Positions 1 to 11,457 of a stretch of 64,000 nucleotides of DNA are shown in pieces. The position numbers and the translations under genes were made by a program. The stretch's first letter is position 1. Every line of letters begins with the position of its first letter. The notes below the pieces were generated by a model. It searched no databases. It had not been told where the DNA came from and worked only from the letters and a program-made list of their open reading frames with translations. The stretch comes from Lindgomyces ingoldianus (lineage: Eukaryota; Ascomycota; Dothideomycetes; Pleosporales; Lindgomycetaceae): positions 152,505-216,504 of the forward strand of contig NW_022985178.1 in assembly GCF_010093535.1 (NCBI RefSeq), read 5' to 3'.

Positions 1-890
1 AACTAAAAGTTATCTAATTTAGCTAGGTATCTAGGCTCTAGGTATTCCTTTGCAATACTAGCAGTGTGTCCCTATACTAACGCTATGCGTGCACACTTAC
101 TCTAATAGTAATCTAAATTAATGTTAAGTCTATCTATAATAAAGGCTTACTATTATTTAAACATAAGTTCTTTGCTGTCTATAAGGTTCTTAATCTTAGG
201 CATGTGTTTAGTAAGGTAGCTTTAAAGAAGCTTAGGGGTGCCTAAAAGGTCTCTTACTATTAAAGTAGCAGAGGTAATTTAAGGCATTATTATAAGTAAT
301 TTAGTAGTTAGTAAGGGATAATTAGAACTAACAGTTTTTAATCTAGTTAGCTATTTAATTTATGCCCTTAATTAAGCAACTTAGTTTTTAAAGGCTATAC
401 TACTAAAGTTTAACTCTAAATCTAGTAAGTTTTTAGCTTTAGGTCCTATAAAAGAGAGTTTAGCTATTAAGGTTAGTAGTAGTTTAGTTCTAAAGGCAGG
501 TATCTTGCCTTAGCTATAGCTAGAATAGGTTGCAGTCTTTATAATAGAATCTAATAGTAGTTAAGAGTTAGGCATTAGTAGTTGTCCCTAATTTTAATAA
601 GTTATTAGTAGTCTTTAAGTTTCTACTTTAGCGCACTCTTTATAACTTTTCTAAAGGTAATCTTAATTATAGAGGATAGAAAGTTCTAAACTTAAAGGCT
701 TTAGTTAATAAAAGGTTTCTAGAATCTTATCTATACTAACTAAATAATTTAATGTAACAGTGTGTAAAAATAGTAACCTAAACTAAATTAAACACTTTTT
801 AGAGTTAGATGTAGTTAAATAAATAATTAATATAATATTATTAATAAGGCTGTTACTAGTAAAAGTAAGTTTTCTAATATAATATAACAG
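1..890. repeat. AT-rich degenerate repeat, RIP-like
   Basis: The stretch is dominated by A and T, is very rich in TA steps and almost lacks CG. All frames are littered with TAA and TAG stops and there is no long ORF. Composition changes abruptly to ordinary mixed sequence near 890. This is how a transposon copy looks after repeat-induced point mutation (C to T at CpA) in Pezizomycotina. No element class can be recognised, and the left end lies outside the window. Confidence 0.6.
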
Positions 891-3247
891 CGTAGGCAAG
901 ACAATAGGTCTAAATGCGGTATAAATCCACTTAGAGGCATATAGGAGTGCGTGGGGACTTAGAGACCTAGGAATACCAATGACACCTATAGGCCTGGTAC
1001 GTAGGATATCAGAAAACTACCAAGCTAGCTACAGGGGCAAGGTGCGACTAAATACATGAGGGAATAGGGGTAACTGCGGGGGGCTGGGTCAAGTCATGGT
1101 CGGGGCCGATACGGGGACCCTTCGGATAGGATCCGAGCGACCCGAGATGGAACGATTCGTAGAATCGTTACAGTTAGCATTCTCGCTTAAAGTCACAAAC
1201 CCTCCTTGTATCATTAACAATATGGCGACATAAGACCCTAGAGCAGCAAGGTGTGAAGTTTTGCATGAGAAAACATATGTAGCATGAGGCGACGAATTTA
1301 GGCTGTGACTGCGAAGAGGAATGGACTTTGAATGGCAGTCGGGAGGAATTCTCCTTTATCATAAAGCTGAACAGATAGCATTACCCAAAATCAACGCAAC
1401 AACCCTTCTATTGAGGTGCCTGAAGATTAAGAATGAGAGCAAGGGACTTCCCAGGAATGTGTTCGCCACCCCTTTGCAATGTCTGGCCAAACAATTTTCA
1501 ACTTGCCATGGCTCAGTTAATCAAGGCTAATTTGCTAAATGAACCAGCGCCAACGCCCTTGAATCGCTCTTGACGCTGTTACTCTTAGACCACAACACCA
1601 CCATGGAAGTTAATCGATAATAGAAGATGGTTCCGTAGAATCTATCAGACAGTGCAAATCAAGACGTTAGCTTGGAGCTCCGAGGCAGTCAAGGCTCAAA
1701 TCTAGATATGAAGACCCAAGAACCACAATCCATATCCAGGGCGTGACCGTATCCAACGAGAAATCGAAGAGCACCCACCACCACTGCTCACTTCAGTGCT
1801 CTCTGCCAAGATGCTTCTAAATTTGGCAAGCAGAGCAAAGTCTCCCTAATCATACCATCATATCAAACCCTTGCGGCGCTGTTTTACATGTTGTAACTAT
1901 TGTGCTGTTTGCCCCAAGGTTGACTAATCGTACGTTGATGTCTTGCAATGCAACTTCCAAGAGACTCATCTCGTCCATCAATAAGGCTCCAAAAACAATA
2001 TCCAGCCATAGATATTATTTTCTGGGGTCCGAGCACGAAGTGATATATGCTTTAAAAATCCGAATCATCCTGATCTTGTTAATTGTTTATCAAGGGGTTG
2101 GTATGGTGCTTGGCGGTTCATGTGGCTGTTAAGCACCGCCCGCTCGGGATGACTCCCGCTCGTGATTCGCGATACATGTCATTTTTCCTGCGGCAGGTAG
2201 CGAAGAGAAGCAAGCAAAGGGCGCCATGAACGGGGGTATTGTAAGGGATTAGGGGCCACGAGGCGACGCGTTCACGGTTTGCTGAATGCAGCGTTCATGT
2301 TTTCTCATGCACAGAACATCATTAAGGCCAACAAGATCGATGAGTACATGTATATGGTGTTCTAGGCTTTGAATGGAAGGGCGAAAGCGAAGCGGCAATC
2401 GCGCAATGGGACGAATAGTAGGATGACTGGAAAAATGGAATCTAGTTCGGACGAAAAGCAGCGAGGCTGAAAAGCCGAAGGTTGAACGTGTCGGGTAGGC
2501 GCCAATGAATCATCGGCCCCGATACCCAGAGTAGTATGGGAGAAGAGAACCTCGTCTAAACATGTCGCTGATTCCTCATCCACCACCATCTCATCCCACG
2601 CATTTATCTTTCTTGCCCAGGGTGGCACACAGCTCAGTCTCAAGTGCAGCTTCTCTAGCCTATTCAGTCTTTATTGTCCTCGCCCTCCCATTTCGATAAC
2701 TGTTGTTGCCTAAGCCTTTCAGACATGCCTTCAGCTCGAGGCGTCTTCTTATGCGTCGCAGCTCAAGCACGAGCATGAAGAAATCATAGCTAGGACTCGA
2801 AATGAATGTTTCGGCATGAGTCACTCGTGGCTCAGGACCGTTTCACCTACCCTGCCAGGCCCGCGCCAGCCAGCGAATTTCTTTTTACGCCTGTCTCCTC
2901 GTGATGATTCGACACATATGACAGAATCTACAGAGGTGCTGGCGATGATCTTGTTAGCAATACATACCCTTTTAGGGAGAGAGGTGCGCCCCAACCGACC
3001 CGGGGGCCATTCTAAACGTATCCCTCGCGAAGTGGCGCAGTCTGGGTGGGAAGTCCGCCACAACGAGGAGTTGCTCGCCTACCTATTCATGTGCAGGTGA
3101 TGGAATGCCTCCACCAAATATTAATTCGCATCGACGCGTAGCTCTATCTTTTGTATTAAATGTTCGCTTCCGTCCCTTAGATTCCTCTTCTTTTTGCTCT
3201 GTTCGTTGCATGATATCATCATTTACAAATCTTTAAAAGGCTAAATT
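891..3247. other. gene-free flank between mutated repeat and membrane-protein gene
   Basis: Sequence of normal composition. Short ORFs (up to 94 codons) occur on both strands, but they overlap each other, show no splice-compatible continuation and resemble no family I know. The first ~250 bp (GC-rich, around 1060-1150) may be the less mutated edge of the adjacent repeat. The last ~100 bp before 3248 is the likely promoter and leader of the next gene. Confidence 0.4.
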
Positions 3248-4900
3248 ATGCGAGTTCGTTATCATCCTATCTCTCCTAGCCTCCTTTTCTTCAGCGCCCT
3301 CTACCTGCGATGCTGCCTTGCGATTGAAGCAAATCAAGACTTCGATCTTCTATGCGAATCCACCAGAACTCTAATATTGCAAGACGACCCCTCACTCCGC
3401 AACAACTTGAACTTCGTTTGTGGCAGAAAATATGCTAAAGGGGAACCGCCGGCCGAGAGAATCGTCATATCTCTTCCTGAATGTCTAGCCAAAGCCCCTG
3501 GATATAGAGGGTCCGAACTGGGGAATCTAACTGAGTGGGTTGGTCCGCTGGTCGGTTTTCTGGTTCCGGCTTTTGCATTCGTTGTCTCAATCCCACGAAG
3601 CTTCCGAGTTCCCAGAATGGAGAGTTGGTTTGGGCTTAAGAAGCGTTACAGTCTCCCGTGGCTCGTTTTCAGCCTTGTTATCATGATCCTTGACATCGTC
3701 TTGTGGATTATCATTGTGTTTGCATTTTCGGGACCACTAATTGCTGGAGCTATTCATGAGGCATTGATCGACCACACGGTTCTCGATGCAGTCAGGGAAA
3801 CAGTTGAAGGAGCACTCCAACAGCCACTCCCGCCCCAATTGCGAGAAGAAGGGCGACAAGACATCGCCTTCGCGTTGGTGGGAAGCTTGATGCCAGGCGA
3901 TGGGGAACTCGCTGCTAAGATCCAGTCTGACATTGTTTCTTCTGCACACGGACGACGCAAGCTGCAAGCGCTCCTGACTCTTCTTCCATCCTACGGGACT
4001 CGCGTCGGCGTACCTGTGTTCTTCTATCTCGGAGCATACGCCTATTCTCTCATCGACGCTGAGAATAGGAGAGGAGATAATGACACTGCACATGCAATTG
4101 CTTTCGGGTTGTGGTACGGAGTCATTGTCATCGGCGCCATCGTTTCCTCGAGCGTCCTAGGTATCGACAATCCTGCCAGTCTCGAGGCTGTATTTTCCGA
4201 ATCCAATCCTCCCATCACCGGGTTCTCGCAGCCGTGGCACTTCTACGAGTCTCCCTTCCGGACGGTTTGGGTATGGAATCGGGCTCGCCTCTTCCAATCG
4301 TGGACCCACTGGGCACCTCTAGACCCCGCCATCTGCACCAAAATCCTATCCTTCCGCTGCCGATTCTGGGCGGCTTTCTCAGCCGCCTTGCTCATCACCA
4401 TCCCCTGCTCCTTCGCGTTCACTGTCTCCTACTTCACGCCCGAAATCGGCATCGGGTGCCGCTCGCTCACCATCCTCGTCTTCGTTTGCTCCCAAAACGG
4501 GCTCCTGATCTGGTGGCTCTACCACAACTCCTCGCTCCGCCTCCAGCACAAGAACAAAAACATCCCCTGGTACAAAACTAAATCCTTCATTCTAGTCCAC
4601 CTCTGGGCTGGGCTTTGTCTTATCCTTGGAGCCTTCTCCACAGTCGGTGGAACAATCATGCAGCTCGTCGGCGTATACCGCAACTGCATCTGCAAAGCCG
4701 GCATCATTCAGTATGCCATCCATAATGAGAATAGCACGGTGAGACTGTCGACGGATAACCAGGACCATCGTGATAGTTGGATTTTTTGGAATATTTTTGG
4801 TATTACGGGTATTGCATTTATCGGCGTTTTGAGCCTTTTCGGTTGGCTATACCAAGCAAGGACAAGGGCGAGGTGTAGGAAGCTTATTGAGAAGTTGTGA
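3248..4900 (+). CDS. uncharacterised multipass membrane protein (550 aa)
   Basis: A single-exon ORF of 550 codons. The N-terminus looks like a signal peptide (residues ~1-26, hydrophobic core around LLFFSALYL), followed by a short Cys-containing lumenal segment. About seven to eight hydrophobic spans follow, near residues 98-115, 135-165, 255-275, 285-305, 375-400, 405-425, 445-475 and 515-540. Between spans 2 and 3 is a polar region of about 90 residues. It looks like the large group of fungal-specific polytopic proteins without assigned function, some of which sit near metabolite or stress genes; the neighbours here give no such hint. The start at 3248 is the first ATG and places the signal-like sequence at the N-terminus. 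No intron is needed. Function is unknown. Confidence 0.8.
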   Translation: MRVRYHPISPSLLFFSALYLRCCLAIEANQDFDLLCESTRTLILQDDPSLRNNLNFVCGRKYAKGEPPAERIVISLPECLAKAPGYRGSELGNLTEWVGPLVGFLVPAFAFVVSIPRSFRVPRMESWFGLKKRYSLPWLVFSLVIMILDIVLWIIIVFAFSGPLIAGAIHEALIDHTVLDAVRETVEGALQQPLPPQLREEGRQDIAFALVGSLMPGDGELAAKIQSDIVSSAHGRRKLQALLTLLPSYGTRVGVPVFFYLGAYAYSLIDAENRRGDNDTAHAIAFGLWYGVIVIGAIVSSSVLGIDNPASLEAVFSESNPPITGFSQPWHFYESPFRTVWVWNRARLFQSWTHWAPLDPAICTKILSFRCRFWAAFSAALLITIPCSFAFTVSYFTPEIGIGCRSLTILVFVCSQNGLLIWWLYHNSSLRLQHKNKNIPWYKTKSFILVHLWAGLCLILGAFSTVGGTIMQLVGVYRNCICKAGIIQYAIHNENSTVRLSTDNQDHRDSWIFWNIFGITGIAFIGVLSLFGWLYQARTRARCRKLIEKL

Positions 4901-5736
4901 ATGTAGATGTGGCTGGTAGGTATTGCATCTACGAGTAGTGTGCGTTTGCGATTTGTCAGAGTATTGGTTGGTTCCTCGACGGGAGTTGCTGGAGTTTTGT
5001 TTTATCTCTTGTATTTATATTCCCGTGCTAGCGCCTGGTTCCTAGTCAGCTCTTAAGATACCCCCTTTAGACATTAACACTACATCTAATAGAAATATTA
5101 TAGTTCTAGATTTCTTCATTGCTTGAATTTAAACTTCTACTTGCTTCTTTTGCTCCTTCTCTTGCTTGCCCCTGCTCCTCCCTATCTTTCCACACACCCC
5201 TTCCATCCATACTACATCTTCTCCAGATTTCTCAAGCGATCTAACCCCTCCCCCTTCCCCCTCCTCTACAAATCTTTCCGCAACCCCGCCCATCTTTCCA
5301 CCTATATCCAAACCAAGCCATAACTCTCTCTCTCTCTCTCTCTCTCTCTTGCTGCAAACCCTGATTATCCAACCTAATTATCCTCAGTTCCCAGCTTCGG
5401 GGTACGTTTGAGGGGAGATCCAGCCAGCTTTTGGCATCTCAACACTGAAAATAGAATACTGGGGGTAGCCTGCCATAGAAGTCGGGATTTTATTTATTTT
5501 ATTGGAGTTTAGCGGGAGAGACAGCTTTGACGGAATGGATTGGGGATAGATGCGATGTGGTATATAGTAATATGCTGGAGTGGGAGAATATAAGAAGTTG
5601 ATGCTGATACTAACTGTTTGGTATCTGGAGTTGCTGGGGGTTGTATTGTCTTATGTATTTGTTCTCGCCCATTTGGTAGCGTGTAGTTTTTGAGATATCT
5701 CCTCTAATAGCGCAACGTATCTCATAGAATGAAGTC
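4901..5736. other. intergenic, convergent 3' ends
   Basis: Lies between the 3' ends of the membrane-protein gene (+) and the LETM1-like gene (-). It holds a pyrimidine-rich stretch and a CT microsatellite. The short ORFs here come from the low-complexity CT-rich sequence and are not credible genes. Confidence 0.5.
5324..5349. repeat. (CT)n microsatellite
   Basis: An uninterrupted run of about 13 CT dinucleotides inside a wider pyrimidine-rich tract. Confidence 0.95.
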
Positions 5737-6858
5737 CTAACGGGACCTACTTCTTGTATCCCGTCTGCCGTCAAACCATCCCGCAAGACCCTTCCTCATC
5801 TCCGCCTCGCTCCTCCCCAAGACATCAATTCCCCGGTCCACACACGCTCTTCTGACTTCCTCTTTGCCTAACCCCTGCCACCCCCCGTCTTTCATAATTA
5901 AATCATCATCTGTGCACAAATACCTCAACTTCCTTTCCAAACCCCACCTCAACGCCACAACCACCGGCCCAATCCGAGGTAAATAATCAAGAACCCGAGA
6001 GTGCGCATCCAGCTTCGCACTCACACTTATTAGATCAACACGACTCAACCTCCTTACCTCTTCCACCTGCACCGTCTGCGGAGCTCTCAACTTCACCACA
6101 TGCCTCCCCTCTAGCCTGAGTTCCTCCTTAACACTCATTATCATCTTCTCCACTCTCTCCCTCCGCGTCTTCTCTAGCTTCTCCAACTCCTTCCGCACCT
6201 GTGCTGGAATCCGACAGACCTCAGGTACAAGCGGAGTAATCCACAACGCGATCAATGGCAACCACTCCCCCATTACCAACACCAGTATCCCAAACGCAGG
6301 TAACCTTAACATATCCCTTCTACTTCTCCTAATAACTTGCCATTCTGCCCTCGTTAAAACAGCGCTCCCCGCCCCCACCATCCGCGCTTTAGGTCCCAGC
6401 GATTTTGCGAGTCGCGCTGTGCTGCGGACGTGCGAGATCCCGGATTTGTAGAACGCGATATAGGCCTTGCCGCACGAGAAGAGATAGCTAAAGTACATCT
6501 GTCCGGGTTGTCGGGTGGGTATGTTGAGCTCGGGAGCGTATGTACATTCAGGGGGGTTCAGTTTGGCGTTCCACTGTGAGCGTGTAGGGAGTGTGGGAGT
6601 CTTTCGAGGAACAGGGGAAGGTGTGGGTTTCGTGGCAGTGGCGGTGGAGGAAGCATGGCGGAGTGCGGCATAGAATGAGTAGGAATGGATTTGGGGCTTG
6701 TGTCGCAGCCGGCCATGGCATTGGTGGCAGTTGAGTGTCGCAATGGCGGGAGAATAGCTGTGGTTTAGGTGGATGTTTCGACGGCATTGAGTGCTTGCAA
6801 TTCCTCTCCGAGGATGGATGATGTTTACGCTGAGTTTGGATATAGACCGTGGTTTCAT
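5737..6858 (-). CDS. mitochondrial LETM1-like (ribosome-binding domain) protein
   Basis: A single exon of 373 aa. The first ~80 residues are rich in Arg, Ser, His and Ala with few acids, as expected for a mitochondrial presequence. A hydrophobic stretch around residues 185-215 is a probable inner-membrane segment, followed by a charged helical region. The C-terminal ~95 residues match the LETM1 ribosome-binding domain pattern: LRYLCTDDDLI, then GLGKEEVRRAC..RG, then SEAEMRKGLAGWF. LETM1 proteins (yeast Mdm38, Ylh47) act at the inner membrane in K+/H+ exchange and in anchoring ribosomes for membrane-protein insertion. This protein is shorter than Mdm38 and lacks its long coiled-coil tail, so it belongs to the smaller fungal LETM1-RBD group. 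The start at 6858 is the first ATG; upstream in-frame codons have none. Confidence 0.8.
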   Translation of the reverse strand: MKPRSISKLSVNIIHPRRGIASTQCRRNIHLNHSYSPAIATLNCHQCHGRLRHKPQIHSYSFYAALRHASSTATATKPTPSPVPRKTPTLPTRSQWNAKLNPPECTYAPELNIPTRQPGQMYFSYLFSCGKAYIAFYKSGISHVRSTARLAKSLGPKARMVGAGSAVLTRAEWQVIRRSRRDMLRLPAFGILVLVMGEWLPLIALWITPLVPEVCRIPAQVRKELEKLEKTRRERVEKMIMSVKEELRLEGRHVVKLRAPQTVQVEEVRRLSRVDLISVSAKLDAHSRVLDYLPRIGPVVVALRWGLERKLRYLCTDDDLIMKDGGWQGLGKEEVRRACVDRGIDVLGRSEAEMRKGLAGWFDGRRDTRSRSR

Positions 6859-7458
6859 CGTGAAATGGATTGAATATACACTCAAGAGAAGTGGGTAGAA
6901 ATGTTGGGTTCAGGAAGCCGGACGAAAAAGGATGTCGCTCAAAGAAAACCCGTCGATCCCTGCTTCGCGATGTCATCACACCGCGTAAATGCGCTAGTCT
7001 CGATTCGTGTCGTTCCTGGTCTAACCGCGAAATGCGAAATCCGATGTCACGAGGGGGGCAGTTTCAAGTATCACTAGAACATTTTAATACTATGACTAAA
7101 TTACTTATGACGCTATCACATTGCGTCTGGCATGACTGCCATTTCATTCCATATGTCCAGACAATGAGCAGGAGCAAAGATGCACCCTGCAACAAAATGC
7201 CGGCAGTCCCTTCACGTATTGTCCCGGAACGCCTCGCCAATGAGCGAAAGCTAACAAGAAAACAGAGATTATGATAGGCCAGGGAGCCTAACATCAGGTG
7301 TCTGGTTCGAGAGATAGAGGGTGGATGAAGAGGTAAATTCGCCAGGTGTCCAATCGAGGAATGAAGCAAGAATATTTGACAAGCATGACCAAATCTGTAC
7401 TTTGAATCACTGTGGCAAGTCCGTCCTCGACGGGCAAAAGTCTATATCACGGGGAGTA
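6859..7458. other. intergenic: LETM1-like promoter and Nab3-like 3' region
   Basis: Both flanking genes run on the minus strand, so this holds the promoter of the LETM1-like gene and the 3' untranslated region of the Nab3-like gene. Short ORFs on both strands look random. Confidence 0.4.
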
Positions 7459-10215
7459 CTACCGTTGATATCTCGCCAATTGCGCCATAATCTCGTTCAT
7501 GTCTGGCTGGCCAGTTGGCCTGGCCTGTGTGGGAGTTCGAATAGGTGCTGTGGGTGGAGCTGGTTGCACTGGGGGCTGGCTACCAAGTAGAGAAGCGAGT
7601 GTGGGGTTTTGATACGTATTAGGGTATGTTTGGGGAGGAGGGTACTGTGTCTGAGCCGGGTACGCGGGAGTCTGGGTGGGAGGGGCCGATACAGATCCAA
7701 GAAGGCGTGCAAGGTCTGGCGTGGGTGCCGTTGGAGGAGGCTGAGGAGGCTGGGATTGACCATTTTGTGATATGGCACCTAGAAGTTGCTGGAGGCCATT
7801 GGGGTCGAGGGAGGATATGAGATTCGAGAGGTTGCCAGCGTTGCTCGTCGGGGTAGGAGGGTACTGGTTAGGGGCATGCGGAGTAGGTGTATACGAGGGC
7901 GCTGGAGCAGGAGGATTACTGAAAGCTTGGCCATACTGGTGAGGGGCTGTCGGTTGGACTGGCTGGACTGGCGGGGCTTGAGTCTGAGCCTGAGCCTGGG
8001 CCTGGTCCTGCTTAGCATTGATGACAAGCGCAGCAGCTACGGTTGGCTCAAGGTCTGCATATTCTGTGACGGATTAGCATTGGGTTGTGAGACGGGCAAA
8101 CGATACACACCATTGAACTTAATGTTGTCCGCACCTCCTCGTCGATCGAAAACCTGAAGGTTCACTTTGCTCTTGGCAAGTGTTGCGGTGTTAAGTCTCA
8201 CAATTGCGAGGACTCCTTCCAAGATCTGCCGCCGCACGACTGCAGGCTCAGAGAGGCGAGGGCTTAAGATAAGAACGTCTATTTGTAGACCTGCCTGCCG
8301 GAATGAGTCTTCGACCCATCGGATAAAATCGCTGGTTGCTGTTAGCAGGGGAAGAAAAGCAGCAAATTGTGTGTACTCACCGAGGCAAGCCCTCATTGAC
8401 GACCAATACCTGGACTTCAGGGATCTGATGGGGGGCTCTACGCGGAAGCGGTAGATCGTCATCCAGGTCTCGCCGTGGAGAACGACTCCGGTACCGACGC
8501 GGTGAGCGCGACCTACTTCTCCTCCGCCCATCATACCGATCGGGGCTCCTATTCCTGCCGCGCATGCCGCGACTGCCACGCTGGGGTGAGGGAGAGCGTA
8601 TAGGGCGGTAGTCGTCGCGGAACCTCCGGTTGTCCCGGTCTCTTGGAGACATTGCGCTCTGGCTTCCGGAATATCGGTCCATGTTCCTCTGACTAGAACC
8701 CGTGCCTCCCCGCGTATAGTCTGGCGAACGAGAGCGTCGACGCACTCCGTTTTTGTCATTTGCATTCCCATCCGCCTTCTTAGTGTTCCGCTGGGGTTTC
8801 GATATTTCAAGATCTGAGTTTAGTCAGATTAACGGTACTTGCTATTCACGGGCTCACTTACGCATCTTCCTTCCTCGCACGGTCTGCCCTTGTTCGGTAT
8901 GCAATGCCCTGTAACACGAACCAGAATCTAGAAATTGCACGAATCCATATGCCTGCTTTATTGATATTTGAGCGAGTTTGCCGTGGCGATAGAAGCGGTG
9001 GAAGATGTCTCGCTTCGTCACCTTCTCCGTCGGGAGATTGCCTAGCGCATGTTAGGATGTACTTTCCCAGGGGATAGGCACTAGAGACTCACCAATGAAT
9101 AGGCGCGATCCCATGGGAAATTGGTCCCATTGACCATCGGTCACAAATTTCCTCTCATCTTCCAAAAATTCCTCGTACAATTTGTTGATTTCTGGGGGCC
9201 AGCGGGCGTCTTCATCGTCAGGTGTGGCGCTGCGGAGATCGATTGACTGTCGATGGCCGTATCCCGGTGTGCTTGGGCTTTGATTCGATCGAGTGGCAGA
9301 AAAGGGTTCCAATGGGGGATTGCTAGAGCTAGGCCGGATATTTAAAGGCTGCAATTGACCCGCACTACGAAATTGGCTATTCTGCGGTTTCTGATTCTGA
9401 CTATGTGGGTGGTATGACCTTATGTCATCATTTGGGTTATAGTTAGGGTGTGTGACAGGTTTCTCCTGGGGAGGGGGTCGCGGGGGAAGATTGGAAGGCG
9501 CTGGTAGCGAGGAAATGGGGGTTTGGCCTTGTGACTGGGAAGGAACGGATGGAGTAGCATATCGCTCAATGTTGGCACTGTTCGCAGCAGGAGCAGACAG
9601 ATGATCGAATAGGGCTTGATAATTAACACGGCTACCGTCGTCGTCGTTGTTGTTGTTGTTGTTGCTGATGTTGTTGTTGTTGTTGGTCTGTGTGTGATAG
9701 TGATTGCCGGTCGCAGGCTGGGATTGGGGCTGTTGAGTGGGGTACGCATTGGACTCATAGGGCATGGGATACAGCGACCGACTGTCTTGAACGGGCGTGG
9801 ATTTTGCCTCACTGTACGAAGGAGCAGGTGCTTGGGCTGAGATCTGAGATGCGAAATTGTGGATTGAAGTATCTTGAGTCTGCGAACTCCCGTTGTACCC
9901 CGTAGACTGAGAGTACTCAGGCGGGACTGCACCCACAGCAGCGCCATTTGCTGCCACGTTCTGGAAAGATTGCGCGGGTTGCTGGTCGGGGTAGTATGAG
10001 GTTGACGATTGGGCGCTCGGCGTTTGGGTATGAGGGTACGACTGGTACGAGGCTGGGGTGCCGATGTTGAGTGCGGCGTCATTGAACATAGTGGGGTCCA
10101 TTTGAGTCTCAAGAATGGGGATATTTGAGGGTGAAGGGTAGTGGACGGGCTTCGGCGACTCGGGCGTGAGGGTCTTGCCGCGAATGTGCTCTGCTTGCTG
10201 TGGCGGACTGGTCAT
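7459..10215 (-). CDS. Nab3-like nuclear RNA-binding protein with RRM
   Basis: Five exons, read right to left: 10215-9093, 9041-8862, 8813-8381, 8331-8111, 8063-7459. Phases agree at every junction and give 853 aa. Residues 1-370 are low complexity (Gln, Ser, Pro, Asn) with a poly-Asn tract. One RRM follows (about 368-440) with RNP2 LFIGNL created across the first junction and RNP1 YGFVQF. Next comes an Arg/Ser-rich linker with many RS/RSP repeats, then a compact domain (about 577-655) starting DFIRWVEDSFRQAG that resembles the region after the RRM in Nab3/NCOA5-type proteins. The tail is Pro/Gln-rich with repeated LLGS/LLGA motifs and ends in MAQLARYQR, like the self-assembling tail of yeast Nab3. 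In yeast, Nab3 with Nrd1 terminates short Pol II transcripts. The RS linker is unlike yeast Nab3, so orthology is likely but not certain. Translation could instead start at an in-frame ATG further downstream. Confidence 0.8.
9635..9690. repeat. GTT/GTC trinucleotide repeat encoding poly-Asn/Asp
   Basis: Imperfect trinucleotide run. On the minus strand it encodes the Asn-rich tract with a few Asp and Ser codons in the low-complexity half of the Nab3-like protein. Being a coding microsatellite, it is likely to vary in length between strains. Confidence 0.9.
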
Positions 10216-10693
10216 GTATGCTAAGCCAGAGCGCGAAGCGCATCTACGATGGGGCCACAGCGGGAAGGTCAACTCAGGTCATCTACTCAATGCTGCGTCG
10301 CGACAGAGGCGGGGAGGGGAGTTGTGCGCTTTGCGACAGAAACAGAGGCGGGGTCCTGTGGGTGTGTGTGCAGCGAGAGGTCAGAGCAGCAATGGGCGCG
10401 TCAGAGAGTTAGAAGCGGGAGGCAGAGGGCATGAGCAGAAGAGGGGATGCAGATGTGGTGGGCGATTCAGCGGATGGGCAGCGCATATGATGGCGAAGGC
10501 GATGGCGAAGGCGAAGGCGAAGGGGAAGAGGGTGGTGATAAAGGTGGGGAGAGCAAGGCGAGGAGGTGGAGGAGGCTGCAGATATGCTCGGCAAAAATGA
10601 GAGGGAGCAGTGTTTGAGCGCTGACTCAGCTTTTGCTTTCTTCAGTTTGGCCGCCCGAGAGAAGTTGCTTCACCACCACTTTCACTCACGACA
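10216..10693. promoter_or_regulatory. divergent promoter, Nab3-like (-) and ICT1-type (+)
   Basis: 478 bp between two divergent start codons. It contains purine-rich sequence and a GGCGAA hexamer repeat. ORFs here are low-complexity shadows. No obvious TATA box is seen. Confidence 0.55.
10493..10532. repeat. (GGCGAA)n hexanucleotide repeat
   Basis: About five to six imperfect copies of GGCGAA/GGCGAT, running into a purine-rich tract, within the shared promoter. Confidence 0.85.
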
Positions 10694-11368
10694 ATGCTGC
10701 GGCGTTGCGTGCCTCCTTTCATTTCTCCTTCCACTGTACGCCAATTGCCAGTTTTCACTATCGTCCGGTATGTCGCTGGGAGAACCACCAATGACGTCAG
10801 CGAGGAAGACATTCAGGCCGCGCGCAGGTGGCTTGAGAAACTCAGTGCCGAAACGGTCCCTAAAACCATTGCTGAATTGTCCTTCAGCAGGTCGTCAGGT
10901 CCAGGTGGGCAGAACGTGAACAAGTGCGCTTAGACGCGTCGCAGCTTCAATTGATGCTAAACACCCTCAAGAGTCAATTCGAAAGCCACGCTCAAGGTGC
11001 CCCTCGATGCTCTGCTCAGATATATCCCCAGCGCTCTCCACTCCGAAATCCGCGCCTCTCGATACATGGCCCCAAGATCCAATTCCATCATCATACAGGC
11101 CGATGACAGCCGCAAGCAGGCTGATAATGCCCAGAGCTGCTATGCACGGCTGCACCAGGTCATTGTCGAAGCAGGGCGGAATGCACTGCCTGGAGAAACG
11201 TCCGTCGAACAGGCACAACGTGTGAAGAATCTGTGGGTGCAATGGAGATACCACAGACGCATTCTGACCGTGTGTAGGCAGAAGGCCGACAACGAACGGC
11301 GGTTGAAGTCGAAGAAGATGCTCAGCAGCAAGAAGAGTTCTAGGAGGGCTGGGCGTGGCGATGGCTGA
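10694..11368 (+). CDS. mitochondrial peptidyl-tRNA hydrolase / release factor, ICT1 (MRPL58) type
   Basis: Two exons, 10694-10923 and 10972-11368, give 208 aa. The junction restores the class-I release-factor signature SGPGGQNVNKVNSKATL, with catalytic GGQ at residues 71-73. The donor (GTGCGC) is weak, but the phase and motif fix it. Residues 1-30 look like a mitochondrial targeting sequence. The protein lacks the codon-recognition domains of true release factors and ends in a Lys/Arg-rich tail. This is the layout of ICT1/Pth4, which hydrolyses peptidyl-tRNA on stalled mitochondrial ribosomes and in many species sits in the large subunit. The gene is divergent from the Nab3-like gene, and its stop lies only 89 bp from the UTP6 stop. 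Confidence 0.9.
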
Positions 11369-11457
11369 CGCAACACTAGCCCGTAGCGGAACCGCTCGTG
11401 TGTGCGGCCCTGCGGCTGGCTATGGTGGGGAGTAGTAATGCAGGGTCCCACTCTGCG

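Noticed and set aside
9420..10112. 230-codon minus ORF overlapping the Nab3-like first exon
   Set aside because: Shadow frame of the low-complexity repeats; the other frame leads into the RRM.
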